DNA of 64,000 nt. It comes from Hormiphora californensis. Taxonomy: Eukaryota > Ctenophora > Tentaculata > Cydippida > Pleurobrachiidae. The stretch is taken from the NCBI GenBank assembly GCA_020137815.1, contig CM035353.1:5336733-5400732 (forward strand). Reading direction: 5' to 3'. A program made the translations under genes and the position numbers. Below, piece after piece: positions 1 to 13,400 of this stretch. Under the pieces are notes generated by a model, which was not told where the DNA came from, searched no databases, and worked only from the letters and a program-made list of their open reading frames with translations. Every line of letters starts with the position of its first letter. Within the stretch, counting starts at the first letter, position 1.

Positions 1-380
1 TGGGCTCACAGAGGCCTCCAGAGGACCATAGAGATCCGTGAAGGCCCATAGAGGCCTATGCGGGCCCAATGGGGACTCTTTGAGCCTATCATGGACTCTA
101 AGGGCCTCTATGAACCTCTATGGGCTGCTATGGAACTCGATGGGCCTCTATAAATGGGACTCTATGGGACTACAGAGGCCCTCGGCCTCTTTCGGTCTCT
201 ATACCCTATAAGGGGCATCAAGGGGACTCTATGAGCCTCTAGTGGCATCTGTGGACCTCTATGGACCTCTATGGGACCCTTTGGCTATCAATGGGGATTC
301 TAGGTCCGTCTATAGGCCTTTATGGGTCTATAGTACTCTATGTGGCTCAGGATATGGCCCTCTATATGAACCTCTATGGG
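1..380. repeat. Degenerate short tandem repeat (CCTCTATGGG-like)
   Basis: The first 380 bases are a diverged array of a 10-12 bp word close to cctctatggg or ggactctatg. It recurs dozens of times with substitutions and occasional changes of orientation. No coding signal is visible. It begins at or before the window edge, so its full length is unknown. Confidence 0.7.
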
Positions 381-479
381 TCTTGATGTGAAGTTAATAG
401 CTTTGCTAAAAGAAAGCAGTGCTTCAAGTGTGGGAAGCCAAAGAGCACGGGCAAGAGCACTTGAATTGATAATCAGTGC

Positions 480-545
480 ATTTTATTGTTATGTCCTAAC
501 CCTCCTTATGTCCTAACCCTCCTTTACACAGTCTAGCTAGGCAAG
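480..545 (-). repeat. Dispersed repeat, GGAGGGTTAGAACATAACA family (fragment)
   Basis: Two tandem copies of tatgtcctaaccctcc, then a stretch ending in cacagtctagctaggca. In reverse complement this resembles 11150-11225, 25668-25760 and 44800-44840, which share a gagactgtgtttcg start and an agggttagaacataacaa end. It is a low-copy dispersed element of unknown class. Confidence 0.45.
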
Positions 546-624
546 CATTTTATACCTCTAAAATATAATATATTATTGTTTTTCATCAGGCATTTGCTGT
601 GTTTATGTTTAGATAGAACGAAAA

Positions 625-725
625 ATTTTTGAGGATTTTTGAGGATTTTTGAGGATTTTTGAGGGCTTGTCCAGCAAATAATAAATGAGGATTTTTGAGG
701 TGACCTCAAAAATCCTCATAAATTC
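625..725. repeat. gaggattttt short tandem repeat
   Basis: Four tandem copies of a 10-bp unit, gaggattttt, then scattered further copies. A nearby reverse-complement copy (ctcaaaaatcctca) makes a short inverted repeat around 690-722. Confidence 0.7.
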
Positions 726-1569
726 CGGCCGGAACCCCCCCGCTTCGCTACAAATCCTTGTGTTTTTTTAGAAAAATTGATTTTTGGGATATTTTTTGTT
801 TTATGGTAAATTTATGAGTCTTATTTAGTTTTTAGGGTTAAAAAAGGTGGATTAGGGTTAATTGACTTCAATTGCGATTTAGTTTGGCTAGTTTTTATTA
901 AAATTTACACAATGGAACAAATCGCTGTAGAAAAGCCGTTGTAGAGGTTAGTAGGGGTGTGCAAATCGTGCAAAAGGAACAACTTTGCTCGCAGAACAAG
1001 TGTTAAATACCAAAAACACGCGCTAAAGGTGATTTAGATGGCATAAATGGCATTTGTTAACGTTTGTTAACTTTTTGTTAATTTTGTTAATAAATCACCT
1101 GTTTTCTCGATGTTAATATTAACAAAGTTAACAAAATTAACATGTCGCACCCCCCAATATATTAAATATAGTTTTAATAATATATTAATGCTTGTGTGTG
1201 GACCATTGCAATCCAAAGAGCTATATACTGTTATAGTGACACAGCAGTACAATACAGGGTCATTTTAAATACACACCCTGTGAGAGAATATTTGGCGCTT
1301 TAGGCTTTTAAATATTGGGTGAGGCTTCGGAGAAATATTGAAAGATGTCTTAAGACATCTTTCAATATTTCTCAATTGATCCACAGTTTTCCATATTGTT
1401 AACTTATCATTGTCAATTTCTCTTACGTTTTCTAAAACCAAACACCGAATAACTTTTTCTTTGTTCAACTTGACAATATATGTAGTCGGACACCGATTTA
1501 CCTGCAGGACCCTTGGGACAATAGCCCGGTAATACGTCGACCTGACTGACACTCAGACAGTCAGTAACT
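726..1569. other. AT-rich stretch without supported gene
   Basis: Two overlapping minus-strand open stretches occur at 1067-1252 and 1265-1552. Neither has splice sites, recognisable motifs or protein-like composition that I can defend. The palindromic gatgtcttaagacatc at about 1344-1359 is a local hairpin. No RNA gene is seen. Confidence 0.4.
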
Positions 1570-1815
1570 ATGGTCTTGAACCACCTATACTAGGAGAAAG
1601 AGCTTTTCTGAATCACCTTTTCGAGACGAATCCAACGCAACCGGAATGAGCTTTCTTTCTTATAATCGGGTAGTTGAGTCCCTTCATTTAAATGTATTTT
1701 TGGTCATTTTTCGCGATTATAAGATAGAAGGCTAATTCCGGTTGCGTTGGATTCGTCTCGAAAAGGTGATTGAGAAAAGCTCCGTGCCCCTAGGGGGTTT
1801 CAGACCACAGTCAGA
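1570..1815. mobile_element. Inverted-repeat MITE, family 3
   Basis: Two arms of about 48 bp are close to exact reverse complements. The left arm is 1600-1648 and the right arm about 1734-1782; both contain cgagacgaatccaacgca. Weaker pairing continues outward to about 1570 and 1815 (ggtcttgaacc against gggtttcagacc). There is no internal ORF. A related copy lies at 21222-21455. Length and structure fit a non-autonomous DNA transposon; superfamily not determined. Confidence 0.75.
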
Positions 1816-2125
1816 CCCTATTCATGACTATCCGAAATTTCATGACTATCCGAAATTTCGGTGCACAAGCCAATAAGAGGCCTGTGTTTAGAAATAAAGG
1901 CCTCTGATTGGCTCGCGCACTACACCGAAAAATGACTCCGTTCTGTAAGGGGTTTCCAGACCACTGCACAGTCGTCAGTCACTCAGTCAGACACTACCTA
2001 GTTCCTGGTATACCGAGGTGCGGTGTAGGGTATACAGAGAAATCTGTACCGGAAGGACTGTGGCTGAACGCCATTGAAAGGGATATCAATGCAACACCCC
2101 CAGGCACTGGATTTATCCTAGTCTA

Positions 2126-3085
2126 GACTGACTGACTGACTGACTGACTGACTGACTGACTGACTGACTGACTGACTGACTGACTGACTGACTGACTGAC
2201 TGACTGACTGACTGACTGACTGACTGACTGACTGACTGACTGACTGACTGACTGACTGACTGACTGACTGACTGACTGACTGACTGACTGACTGACTGAC
2301 TGACTGACTGACTGACTGACTGACTGACTGACTGACTGACTGACTGACTGACTGACTGACTGACTGACTGACTGACTGACTGACTGACTGACTGACTGAC
2401 TGACTGACTGACTGACTGACTGACTGACTGACTGACTGACTGACTGACTGACTGACTGACTGACTGACTGACTGACTGACTGACTGACTGACTGACTGAC
2501 TGACTGACTGACTGACTGACTGACTGACTGACTGACTGACTGACTGACTGACTGACTGACTGACTGACTGACTGACTGACTGACTGACTGACTGACTGAC
2601 TGACTGACTGACTGACTGACTGACTGACTGACTGACTGACTGACTGACTGACTGACTGACTGACTGACTGACTGACTGACTGACTGACTGACTGACTGAC
2701 TGACTGACTGACTGACTGACTGACTGACTGACTGACTGACTGACTGACTGACTGACTGACTGACTGACTGACTGACTGACTGACTGACTGACTGACTGAC
2801 TGACTGACTGACTGACTGACTGACTGACTGACTGACTGACTGACTGACTGACTGACTGACTGACTGACTGACTGACTGACTGACTGACTGACTGATTTAC
2901 TGACTGACTGACTGACTGATTTACTGACTGACTGACTGACTGACTGACTGACTGACTGACTGACTGACTAACTGACTGACTGACTGACTGACTGACTGAC
3001 TGCCTGACTGACTGACTGACTGACTGACTGACTGACTGACTGACTGACTGACTGACTGACTGACTGACTGACTGACTGACTGACT

Positions 3086-3121
<36 letters not shown>

Positions 3122-3152
3122 CACTGACTCACTGACTCACTGACTCACTGAC
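2126..3152. repeat. (TGAC)n microsatellite, about 1 kb
   Basis: An almost uninterrupted tgac tetranucleotide array of about 1.03 kb. The first 750 bp are perfect. Isolated point variants (gatttac, gactaac, gcctgac) appear only after about 2890, and the final units degrade to gactcac. The minus strand is open as a Ser-Gln-Val-Ser repeat, which is an artefact of the unit. Confidence 0.97.
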
Positions 3153-3154
3153 GA

Positions 3155-3240
3155 TATATTGGGGTCAAATACTGTTAATTTTCTATATCTTATAATATTC
3201 TTTCAGGTAAATCGGAGCCCGGTAAATCGGGGTACGACTA
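3155..3240. mobile_element. Pogo/Tigger-like MITE fragment
   Basis: It ends in ggtaaatcggggtacgact, matching the right terminus of the family best seen intact at 44455-44613. The left half is diverged (ttggggtcaaatactgtt is internal sequence in other copies). The fragment directly abuts the (TGAC)n array. Confidence 0.6.
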
Positions 3241-3486
3241 TATACTATACAGTCCACATGTTCCAGAAATTATAATATGTATATATGCTAGTGCTACAAT
3301 ACGGATACCATACGAACCATATTATATGATATCTGGTCGAGTTGAGCGGATATATAATCATATTCTTCTGTACTACTACTAATGACTATGTAATTTAAGA
3401 TGTAAGGTTTAATTACGGGATAGAGTCTCTGTTAGAGAGATACAAAATAGACTGTTATCATGGACGGACTATTGCTACAGACATTC

Positions 3487-3646
3487 GGGAAAAACAGTCG
3501 TGCCTGAACTTCAGGTTCAGGCTACTATATACGGCTATTTAAATAACCGTGGCCTTAACCTATATATATTTTTCACTGAAACCTGAGATCTTAGGTCTCA
3601 GTGGAAAATGGCCGTGGCCTGTGGTTCAGGCACAACTGAAACCCCA
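3487..3646. mobile_element. CCTGAACCTCAGG MITE, family 2, copy a
   Basis: Left end aaaacagtcgtgcctgaac, right end ggttcaggcacaactg, in inverted orientation. Internal short inverted words (cctgagatc / ggtctcag) match the other copies near 42.8, 43.4 and 59.8 kb. No ORF. Confidence 0.75.
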
Positions 3647-3649
3647 TAG

Positions 3650-5085
3650 ACTATAATAATATACACATGTGGAGCCGCTGACGGGAATTTCCCGTCTGAA
3701 GAACGGTCAAACCCCGTGCGAGGGGAGCGAACAGAGGAGCGCGACGTGTCCAAACCTTTGCCACTGTGCCACTGCATAAACCACCTGCACCATACGGCAC
3801 ACATTGTTTTGATCAGTCGACGCTCGAATATAATTATGTTCTCTATAATCTGTATGTGTATCTTCATCTCTCCCCAGTCCCCACCCCCTCTCCCTTCCTC
3901 TCTTTCTGTCTCTCTGTGTCCCTCTCTCTCTCTCTTGGGCACTATAATTATTGTTACATATAATAAGTCATTGCTACAATAATTAATGTAAGTTACTCTG
4001 CCTCTCTGTTGATTAATGAAACATCATCTCTTGTTGAACTTTAGTGCTCGCTCATGGAACCAAGAGTTGAACAGCACTTCCTTTCTTGATGAGCTCAAGT
4101 TTCGGATTCTTGAGGAAAGTCAATGATAGAACGTTGAATCTCGTTGAATCTGTTCAATTGTCCCAGAATCGGATCACTCATAGTAAATAGCCATGATATG
4201 ACTGCCATATGTTGGCATAGATAAGTTGTTGTTTTTTGCCATACGCCATACCTCAGCTTGCCGCAATATTTCATGGTTTCACGCAATTGAAAGTCGAAAC
4301 GTACCACGTACTGTCATACTGACATCTGTCGACAGTGGATCACTAGCTATATATTGTATTCTCGAAATAGATAGTTATTATATTCTGACTACTTATGGTA
4401 AACGCAGTTGTCAATTATCTAAGACTGTCCTTTCCTCACCGGTAGCATAACATTGTGTTGTCCCCGGACGAGAGCATGAAACAGAGACACACCTTGAACA
4501 CACAGACACACACACACACACACACACACACAGCTTGTGCTGGTTCGATCATGCGTTGTGCCATCTTGTGTGATTAAGCAGAATACAAACTCCCCTCAAG
4601 ACAATATAATACAGTGTAGCGAATCACACACACTGTCTAGTTAGAAGCTTCTCTTTATAGCAAGCTGCCATATACCAGCTGACGCACTACCCGCTGTGTT
4701 CTTCTTTTGATCTTCGAATTGGGTGAGATACTGATTGTGTGAAACAAGATCGTTATGATATGATGTAATATTTAGATTCTATTTGTGTCTGTCGCAGTCA
4801 CCGGGGGCGAAGTGGAGGGGGCGAAGTGGAGGGATGACAGGTTGCCCATCACAACCTAGGGTTCCCTCAATTTTCATCCAATATTCACGCCCATTTTTCA
4901 CCAATTTTATAAAATAAGAGCGCTGGTATCACCAACTTAGCTTTTACTGCAAATTGCGTATAACATAAATCATAAGGCCAGGGTAACTAAGCTCTTATAT
5001 ATATGATAACTAGGTATAACTAGTTAGTTTCTAACCTATTTACTAAAGTTAAACAGTTCCATCGATATACGTTTATATTGCTATC
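3650..5085. other. No supported gene; (CA)n tract at 4502-4533
   Basis: Several overlapping short open stretches lie on both strands (3598-3982, 4095-4450). They shadow each other and lack splice or domain support. A (CA)n microsatellite occupies 4502-4533. A small gcgaagtggaggg duplication sits at 4807-4833. Confidence 0.45.
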
Positions 5086-5345
<260 letters not shown>

Positions 5346-7447
5346 CACGGTTAAGCTTCTTGCAACTCCACGCGTTTCGCAGTATATGCCCATTTCCAGG
5401 CTTTAACTTGTTAACCTGATAGAAAGGAAACAGTTTACTGTTTAGAAAGCTTTTATTGAGGTTCTTCATTTCATCGAGAACCCCTGATTAACCCGTCTCC
5501 ATAATTGAGAAAATTCATCTCATTGGGGTGTGGGTTGTTGGCTTTGTTCCCGTTATTTAATAAAGTCTGTATTTTTTTTCATCTAATCAGTTCTTTAAAA
5601 GTTTATATGTGACCAGTCATCTTATTAGTATATCTTCAATTAGGAGTGAGTTTTTCCAAAGTGTGTAAGGATCTTTTTTGCGTTAGGTATTATACCGCTC
5701 TGAAGCTCGTCAGTTTCAGGAACAGATTTACTTATCTGGCCCTGTCGTGTCTGTGGCAGTTTACCTCTCACGTGTGTCTGCAGATTGGATAATCTCATGG
5801 TACTTTTTTCCTGTTCAAATCGGATACCGATAGCTGAGATCAGACAGGGTATATGACGCGTTAGAGATATCAGATGAAAAAAGAAAGACTGATAGAGGGA
5901 CTGAGAGGGGAGCAGAGAGAGAGGAATAAAAAGAAAAAGGATGAGAGATCGGGCATCATACACACGCGGAGATGGAGAGAGATATAGAGAGAGAGAGTCA
6001 TGCGTTCGCGTTCCCTCAAATTAAGTGTCAAGAGCCGGGGGACTCTCGGGCCGAGGAACTCTCGAGATTGCGTGGCATTTCTTTTATGTCCGTAGTGTTT
6101 GAAACACGCGACCTGTAGCTTACAATATCTTTTCGATTTAAGTTATAAGTTGTAAAAGTTGATTCTTAATTAAATTTTAGTACTGCTGTTGTAATGGGTT
6201 TTGATACGAGAACGACAAGAGAGATGGTGTGCGGAACCGAAGCTCCTGAACTCAATTTTAGTCAACCATAAATACCAAATTACTAGACTAAACAATATCT
6301 TAACAACATGTTAAACATGTATACAGCTGATGCTATTGACGTGAGCACTCAGCTGTATCATAGTATAACACTGCCAAATCGTTGATTTTGTCCTGTCAGC
6401 TAGGTTCTACTGTAACTTCATTCCACCTAATTAATGGTATGTAGTTAGTATTTAGTGGGGTACCGAGCTTTTGATTGGACGATATCATAACGAACGTTGC
6501 AAAATTACAATCGTTTATTATACTGATTTTACTCAGTTGAAACCCTTCAAATTGGTTATGTCATGTCTGAATCACTGATTGATATTAATGATAAATACTT
6601 TGACGTTCTCCTTATATTCTTTCTTTCAGCTTTAGTAAGCATTTAGTAAGAATTTTATTAGAGGTAAGCAAGAAATTAGTTAGAATTTAGCAAGAATTTA
6701 GCAAGGATTTGATAATAATTTAATAAAAGTTTAGTATAGGAAGTCATTTTGATATCCCCTTCTGGTGCTGATACACACTCACGCCCTCTGTTACAACAGT
6801 TGAATGGGGAATTCTCACACACACTCGGGCAGATCACGGTTAAGGAGAGACTAATTGATTCATTATAATTCTGAATAAAGAGATCTGATAGCTCCGAGCA
6901 TGTCTCTCTGGAGGTCCCTGGTTCAATTCCCGGACAAACCCAGTATTTTTCGATTTTCTTCCGGCCTATTTAATTCTTACTCATATCTCTTTATCCAGAA
7001 GAATTTACTTTGTACTACATAGAATTAATATTGGGTTGCGCAATGCCCAACTACCATGGTCTTGTCAATCTCTTTGAAGTGTCTGTTATCCTTTAATTAA
7101 TCCTGTGCTCATATATTGCTTCATCGTGGTTATGAAATATGAAATTACTCGTTATTACATTTCACCCATTTTTCCTGCCCGGGTAAATGCCTTCGGATCG
7201 GGATTTTGTGTCCGGCCGCTTGGCGCTTGCAGTTGCTGCTACAGCGAATCGAATGTAGCCATGTTTTCTTTCTTCACAGCTTCACAGGGAAATTCAGCGT
7301 TATGTTAGAACATAATGCAATTAATCTTGTTGTTTAATATTCTTCTACATTTGAACTCGGCATAAGGGAATGGCATTAAGTCAATGATTTTTGTAGAAGC
7401 TGTATTTACTATTTTTAACAACTGTTTGATTCAGTAACAGCAATATA
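5346..7447. other. Intergenic; tRNA-like B-box remnant near 6929
   Basis: No gene is supported. Within it, 6885-6945 holds tagctc and, 41 bases on, ggttcaattcc, resembling the A and B boxes of a tRNA promoter. The acceptor stem does not pair and one T-stem pair is lost, so this is at most a tRNA-derived SINE remnant. Several ttagtaag/ttagcaag words recur around 6630-6735. Confidence 0.4.
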
Positions 7448-10400
7448 ATGACAAACTGGTCCAGCACTGCAGCTGCGATATCGATCAACCCCCGCGGAAA
7501 CGATCTCTTGAATGCTGGAGCTGAAAACTTTATGATTCTTCTAACCGCTTTTCTATCCCTACTGGGGGTCCTTGGTAACCTCGCGGTGCTTTATGTCCTC
7601 AAATCCAACGAGCAACGCTCGGGGAGAAAGGTGCGTACAGCTGTTGGAAACATATGTCATATGCAGCTGTGTATTTGTATTGCGCTGTGAGATTAATTAT
7701 AGGGAGAAACTTGTACCAGCTCTTCTATTTTAATTTTGCTAGCGGAAATGATATCCTTAATGTTGAGTTCCCCCTTACTCAACAAGATATCCTGGAAATA
7801 GTTTCATGCGAACTATTTTAACGTGCTCTTTACTGAAAGTCAAATCCTATCTGCAGGTTCCATCGAATGTGTTCATTCGGAACTTGGCACTGACTGATCT
7901 ACTAATTGGATTCCTCATTTTCCCCCTCCTAACCCTGACCCTAGCCCAGGGTCGTAATTGGTCTTTAACCGTGGCCGTCTGCCTAATTCATGGTGTTATG
8001 GTACGTACAATGATTCACATACTTGAGTTGTCATGTTGGTCACATATACCCATGAAAATAATATTACAAACAGCGACCAAGGGGATAAGGGGGTTATTAA
8101 TGATACAACTTGTTGAATTGACTCCATATATATTATATCTACTTTCAAATAATAATTTAAAATTACAGGTGTCTGTTCTAATAAACGTGTCAGTGTTCTC
8201 GCTGACTGGTATAGCACTAGATCGATACCTTGCAGTCACCCAGCCTATATACTACAAGGTATGTTGTAACCAGGAACCGACCGAATCAGGAAATACTGGT
8301 CCCTGATTGGCTGATAACCAGTCATGTGACCTAAATAACGAGTTCTGATTGGCTGTTTACTTGTTTCGGTCGGTTCCTGGTTGTAACTCATGTTGTTTAT
8401 GAAAAATAAGATTTACCTGGCTCCGCCTGAATGAACTCTTTAATCTGTCAGTATTATGAATATAATATAATATTATTGATATGCATATAGTCCCATTGGT
8501 ATATCTCCTTTAGCTCCTTAAACCTGATATCTCAGACTGACCCCGATATACTGACATCTTCCATTTAAATTTTGATATATCGATTAATATGTTCGCTATC
8601 GTTTCAATGGGTAAATGGGGCGGGGCAAGTAAATTGTCATGGAAGTCATTGAAAGCCTTTCAATTTGACTTACATTAATTGGAACTGTCTGGGAAAATTC
8701 ATCATCGATGTACCCTTGACAAATGTCTAGCAGCTTGAGCTGAGAATTAGCTAGTGTCTCGAATTCTGAAGAGAGTGCCGAGTTCTGAAGAGAAGAAGAG
8801 GAAGAAATATTTTCCCTGCTGCATTATAGTGACAAATAACTTACGTAATGTGATCATCCCGAAGTGAAGATCATAGACACCGGCACCTAACAGTAACATA
8901 GGCTGGGTACTGGGTAGCCTGTCACAGGCTCAAAGGGAAATAGATCTAAGGTTTTTGAGGCTATCCTTCTGTATTGGGCGAAAACGTGGATATTTTGTCA
9001 TCCCGTCAATAGGAGCCAACCGCATTATGCATTGCATTGTGTATATCAATTTTTATCCTTTTTCAAATCGAATCAAATAACCAAAACTTTGTGTTTCAGA
9101 TCATTTTAACGAAGCAAAGAGCTCGAGGAATGGTTGTGATATTTTGGATTTCAAGCATTGTCATTGCCCTCTTACCATTCGCATTTGGAATTACGTAAGT
9201 TTAAAGTATTTCTTTGATTCTTAGATTTTAAATGAACTAACCGAAAGTCAAAACTACCCAAAAGTCTTCTTGTTATACTTTTCGTATTCATCGCTTCGAT
9301 GTAATGAAAGTATGACTCATATCTTTCATGACATCGAATTAGCGATGAATCATGCGATCCTTGCTCCTGCATCAGTCTAGACATACGTAATTTTCAAATT
9401 CAGCACGGTCATAAAACAGTGATGGCACTATGAGATAGTGTCTGTGCCATAGGTTAGATAGTTTGATTCTATTATTCGATGTTCTCTTTTTCTTTTCTCT
9501 CGTCCCTCGATCTCACTAGTTTTCCTGATCTCAATTCGTTCTCGTTTTCTAACCATCCATTCTTCTCCAGTGTGCAATTCACACTTGTATTGTTCAAACC
9601 CGGGGCAGTGAGCAAATACACATGCGTCGCGTGTTGAACTAATAACTGAAATTAAACTTTTGTGATTGACATGTAGAACAATAACGCTAGTACTATTATA
9701 GTTCTAGAGTTTAATGAAAAATTGACTCAAATCCAATTCTAATCAAGAAAGAAAGTAGCATAATCATTAATATATGGTATCATAATATGATTCATATTCA
9801 TATGGTAAAAGCGCTATAACCATAAACTAAATCAGTTTATGCGTTGATATTATACACCAATTTTTAAATTTGTAGGATTTAAATTCAATCTCGTTTATCC
9901 TGGTTATCTCTCGTTTATCAAAAATATACTCCCCCCCCCCCCATTTAACCATGCATTTATCAATATCTCTTCCTCCTCCTTTACCGATCCACCGTTGCCA
10001 ATTGCTCAACCATCTCTCACCACGTTATTATAAAGGAAGCAAATCGATAACCCCCTCCCCTTCCTTGCTCAACCATCCCTCCCCTTCCTTGCTCAACCAT
10101 CTCTCGCAATTATTGTAAAGGAAACCCTTAACCCCCCCTTGCAGCACCCCCCCCCATTTCAGATACAAGTTATTGTAAAAGATTGTTACCCCCCCCCCCC
10201 TCCTCATTTCAGGTACAAGTTTGCACGTTCAACCAGTATGTGCTTGCCAGATCTCACCTCCACGACAAGCTCGTGTGTTTTCCTCCTCGTTCACACTCTC
10301 TTCACCATTGTAATTCCCTTTATCGTCCTGACATACTGCTACATAAGGTGAGCTAACATATGGTGTCTTGATGTAGCTGATCAGATCGCTTCATGAAATA

Positions 10401-13400
10401 CATATTGTTTAAACCAAAAATCATGCAAGGTCTCAAGTTTTATTTTGTAAATATGTACTATAATGTAGTTTCAATTTCATGTTCTTTTCAATTCTTACGC
10501 ATCCATTATGTTCAGGATTTATACCAAGTTTAAAGTATGTTATGTTCAGGATATATACCGAGTTTAAAGTTCGTTATGTTCAGGATTTATACCGAGTTTA
10601 AGGTACGTTCGGTGCAGCGGAAGTTGTGTACTCGAGCCAAAAGACTTTCCATACAAGTGATGGAGTGGGGTGCTACACTCCACAATGCCCACACTCGAGC
10701 AAGTGATAAAGGTATCTTAGGATAGAGATATATGTGTCATCATTGAATGTACAAGTCCATATGGGAAACGCTATTTGTATTCTAGAATATTCTGTCAAAC
10801 TTTGTCCTACGATCATGATAATATTTCTCATGTCTCCTATATGTCTCATATCATATCTCATACATCTTGAGAAAATGCTTATTAAGACTTGACAGCTTTT
10901 CCTCCACACCTCATTTCTTATCTTTTAATTAAACCATGTCTATTTGCAGTAGGGGGAGGAACTCCGTCATTTGGTAATGGCAAGACTCTCCAGACAGTGA
11001 TTGAAGAAACCAACTCCTCGACAAGGTACACCAAACTTCATTACGGGTACACGCCCTGGCTTTTTTAATCATCAAGTGCCCAACCAAATTACTTCACCAA
11101 GAAATATCATAGAGCTATGCATGAATATCAAGTACCTTTATTTCCTCAATTTGCCTGACTAGACTGTGTTTCGGGCGCCCCGCCTTTAAATGTAAAGGGA
11201 GGGTTAGAACATAACAATCCTCAATACAAGTACCCTAGTTGCGCAACTCCATCGGGGAAAACTCAATTTATATAAATGTCAAAAAGCTGCAAATTGCAAT
11301 GTTAATAATATTTTATAATCTTGCATGCAGCTCTTAGACAGTTGTAGAAATATATTAATATAATAATATTAGATTAAATATATTAATGATAGATTTGGTT
11401 TCAGCGGTACAAGTCGAGAGTTAAACATGGCAAATATCGTACACCTCCGTGAGCAGTTTGAGCTGAACACAAGCTCACCAGTAGAACCACGAAACAGTAT
11501 CAAAAGTACCAAGGGAATCCTCAGTAGCAGTAGGTCGTTCTACAATCAAACCGATCTCAGGACAGCGATGAAGAAAGTATTTTCGAGAAAAGCTAAAAAG
11601 AGAGGTTCGTACTTTCAACTTTGTATCGCTATTATAATTATAGTATATGTAGTGGGTTTGCCATGCTACGCAGTCTGTTCGGCACTTTAAGCGCCTCGGG
11701 CTCGCGTAAGCTCACACCGGGCCTTCGGCCCGGTGTGAGAGCTGACAGGCAAGGAACATGTCAATAGTGGGTACTCAATGAGTATACTATTGCAATAGAG
11801 CTCCATCAATTCAATCAAGAATTATCATGATATTGCAGGTACCCCAAAATGTATGAGAAATGCGAGTGTAACAGCACGACTGATCATTGTGTGCTTTCTC
11901 TGCTGTTGGACGCCCTACATCTGTAAAACAATCTACACCTTGGTCTACCAAACTAACCGGGAACACACCTGGTATCTTTACTTCCACATTGTCGTTTACA
12001 TATTTGCACTGGTGAGTAAATACTAAATATGAGATGAACTCCAATAGATGAAAATAAGATAAATACACCAAATTGGAGTTCAAAATCCAGTTTTGTAGAT
12101 AATATGTATGTATGTGTGTGGTTAACCAGGCATGAATCTCTGATTATTATCTTGTTGTATTTATATCATGAAAATATCTCTTTTTCAGTCGAATTGTGCC
12201 TGGAACCCAATGATTTACCTCTCACGAAGTGCTACATACAAAAAGGAGCTTGCCAAAATTCTCATTTTCAGGTTTGTCATGATACAGTTAATTGGTGACT
12301 GAAAGCTAAGAATCACTCGATCCTCACTCTCGATTATGGGCCAAAAATTAAATTTGTGTTTATTAAACACTATTTATACCTTTAAAGGTATCCACTGCAC
12401 AACTCGACGTTTATCATGTTTCTTCCATTAGATGTCTGATTAAACTGTCAAGTTCTGTGAACGATTAAATTAATAAAATATGTGTTGTTGTCAAAGTTAA
12501 AGCAACTTTAATGAGTTCACTGAAAACTGATCTGAGATGATATTTAATATAGTGACAATCAGTATCGTTGACAGTGCGAGAAACATGGGAACTGTCAAAT
12601 TCCCACGAATCATGTCAATTTGACTCAAACAATTTAATGGGGGAAGGCCTCACAAATTTTACAAGTGTGATATGACGTCATGAATTATTTAAATTTATAC
12701 CCTAATTCCACTACCACAGGATGAAGCCTCAAGCGACTGCACCTCGAGATGTTTTAGAGGATATTCCAGTGCCAATGCGGAATATTCACCGGAAACTAAG
12801 TGTTATAGCCGGTATTGAGGTGAGTACGTTTACCACCATCACCAACCACCTTCACCATATGTTGTTAATATAGAGTATAATTCCAGTATGTCATATATTG
12901 ATTTCTGGTGGCTTAGAAATCATTTTCAAAATTGAAATATGAATCCAGAAGTAAATCACTTCACTGACTGAAGTTTCTGTCGTTTATCATGACAAATTAT
13001 ATTGAGTGCTCTTGAACAATTTCTTGGACGATTTCATCTTTATAGAAATAATTCTGCAAGCCATAAAATACATAAAAGTTTAAAATCTGCTACCATTTCA
13101 GCCGCCGATGTTACCGATGCGTTCTCCTTCTGCCTCCCGCTCATCCCCCATCCGACGGTTCTCAGTTATCACCGATGATACACCTGAAGAGGTAGGAGGA
13201 GGGAAGTTTCTAGCGCCAACCAGGGCTGGTCGTCAGGTCCTTTCACCTTGTTCATCCCAAACACGATCAGATCCAGCACCCCCTAGAGAGGCCTCTCCTG
13301 AAACACACACACCCTCCTCTCCTGAAGCACACATACCCTCGCCTGCACTAGCGGATAGACGTCCTTCCCCGTATCCGTTTCGAACGCGGTCATTTAGTCA

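Noticed and set aside
2921-3124. Ser-Gln-Val-Ser ORF over the (TGAC)n array
   Set aside because: A 4-bp repeat without stops is open by construction; no start context or splice signals.
6885-6945. tRNA gene
   Set aside because: A- and B-box-like words exist, but the acceptor stem does not pair; at most a SINE remnant.
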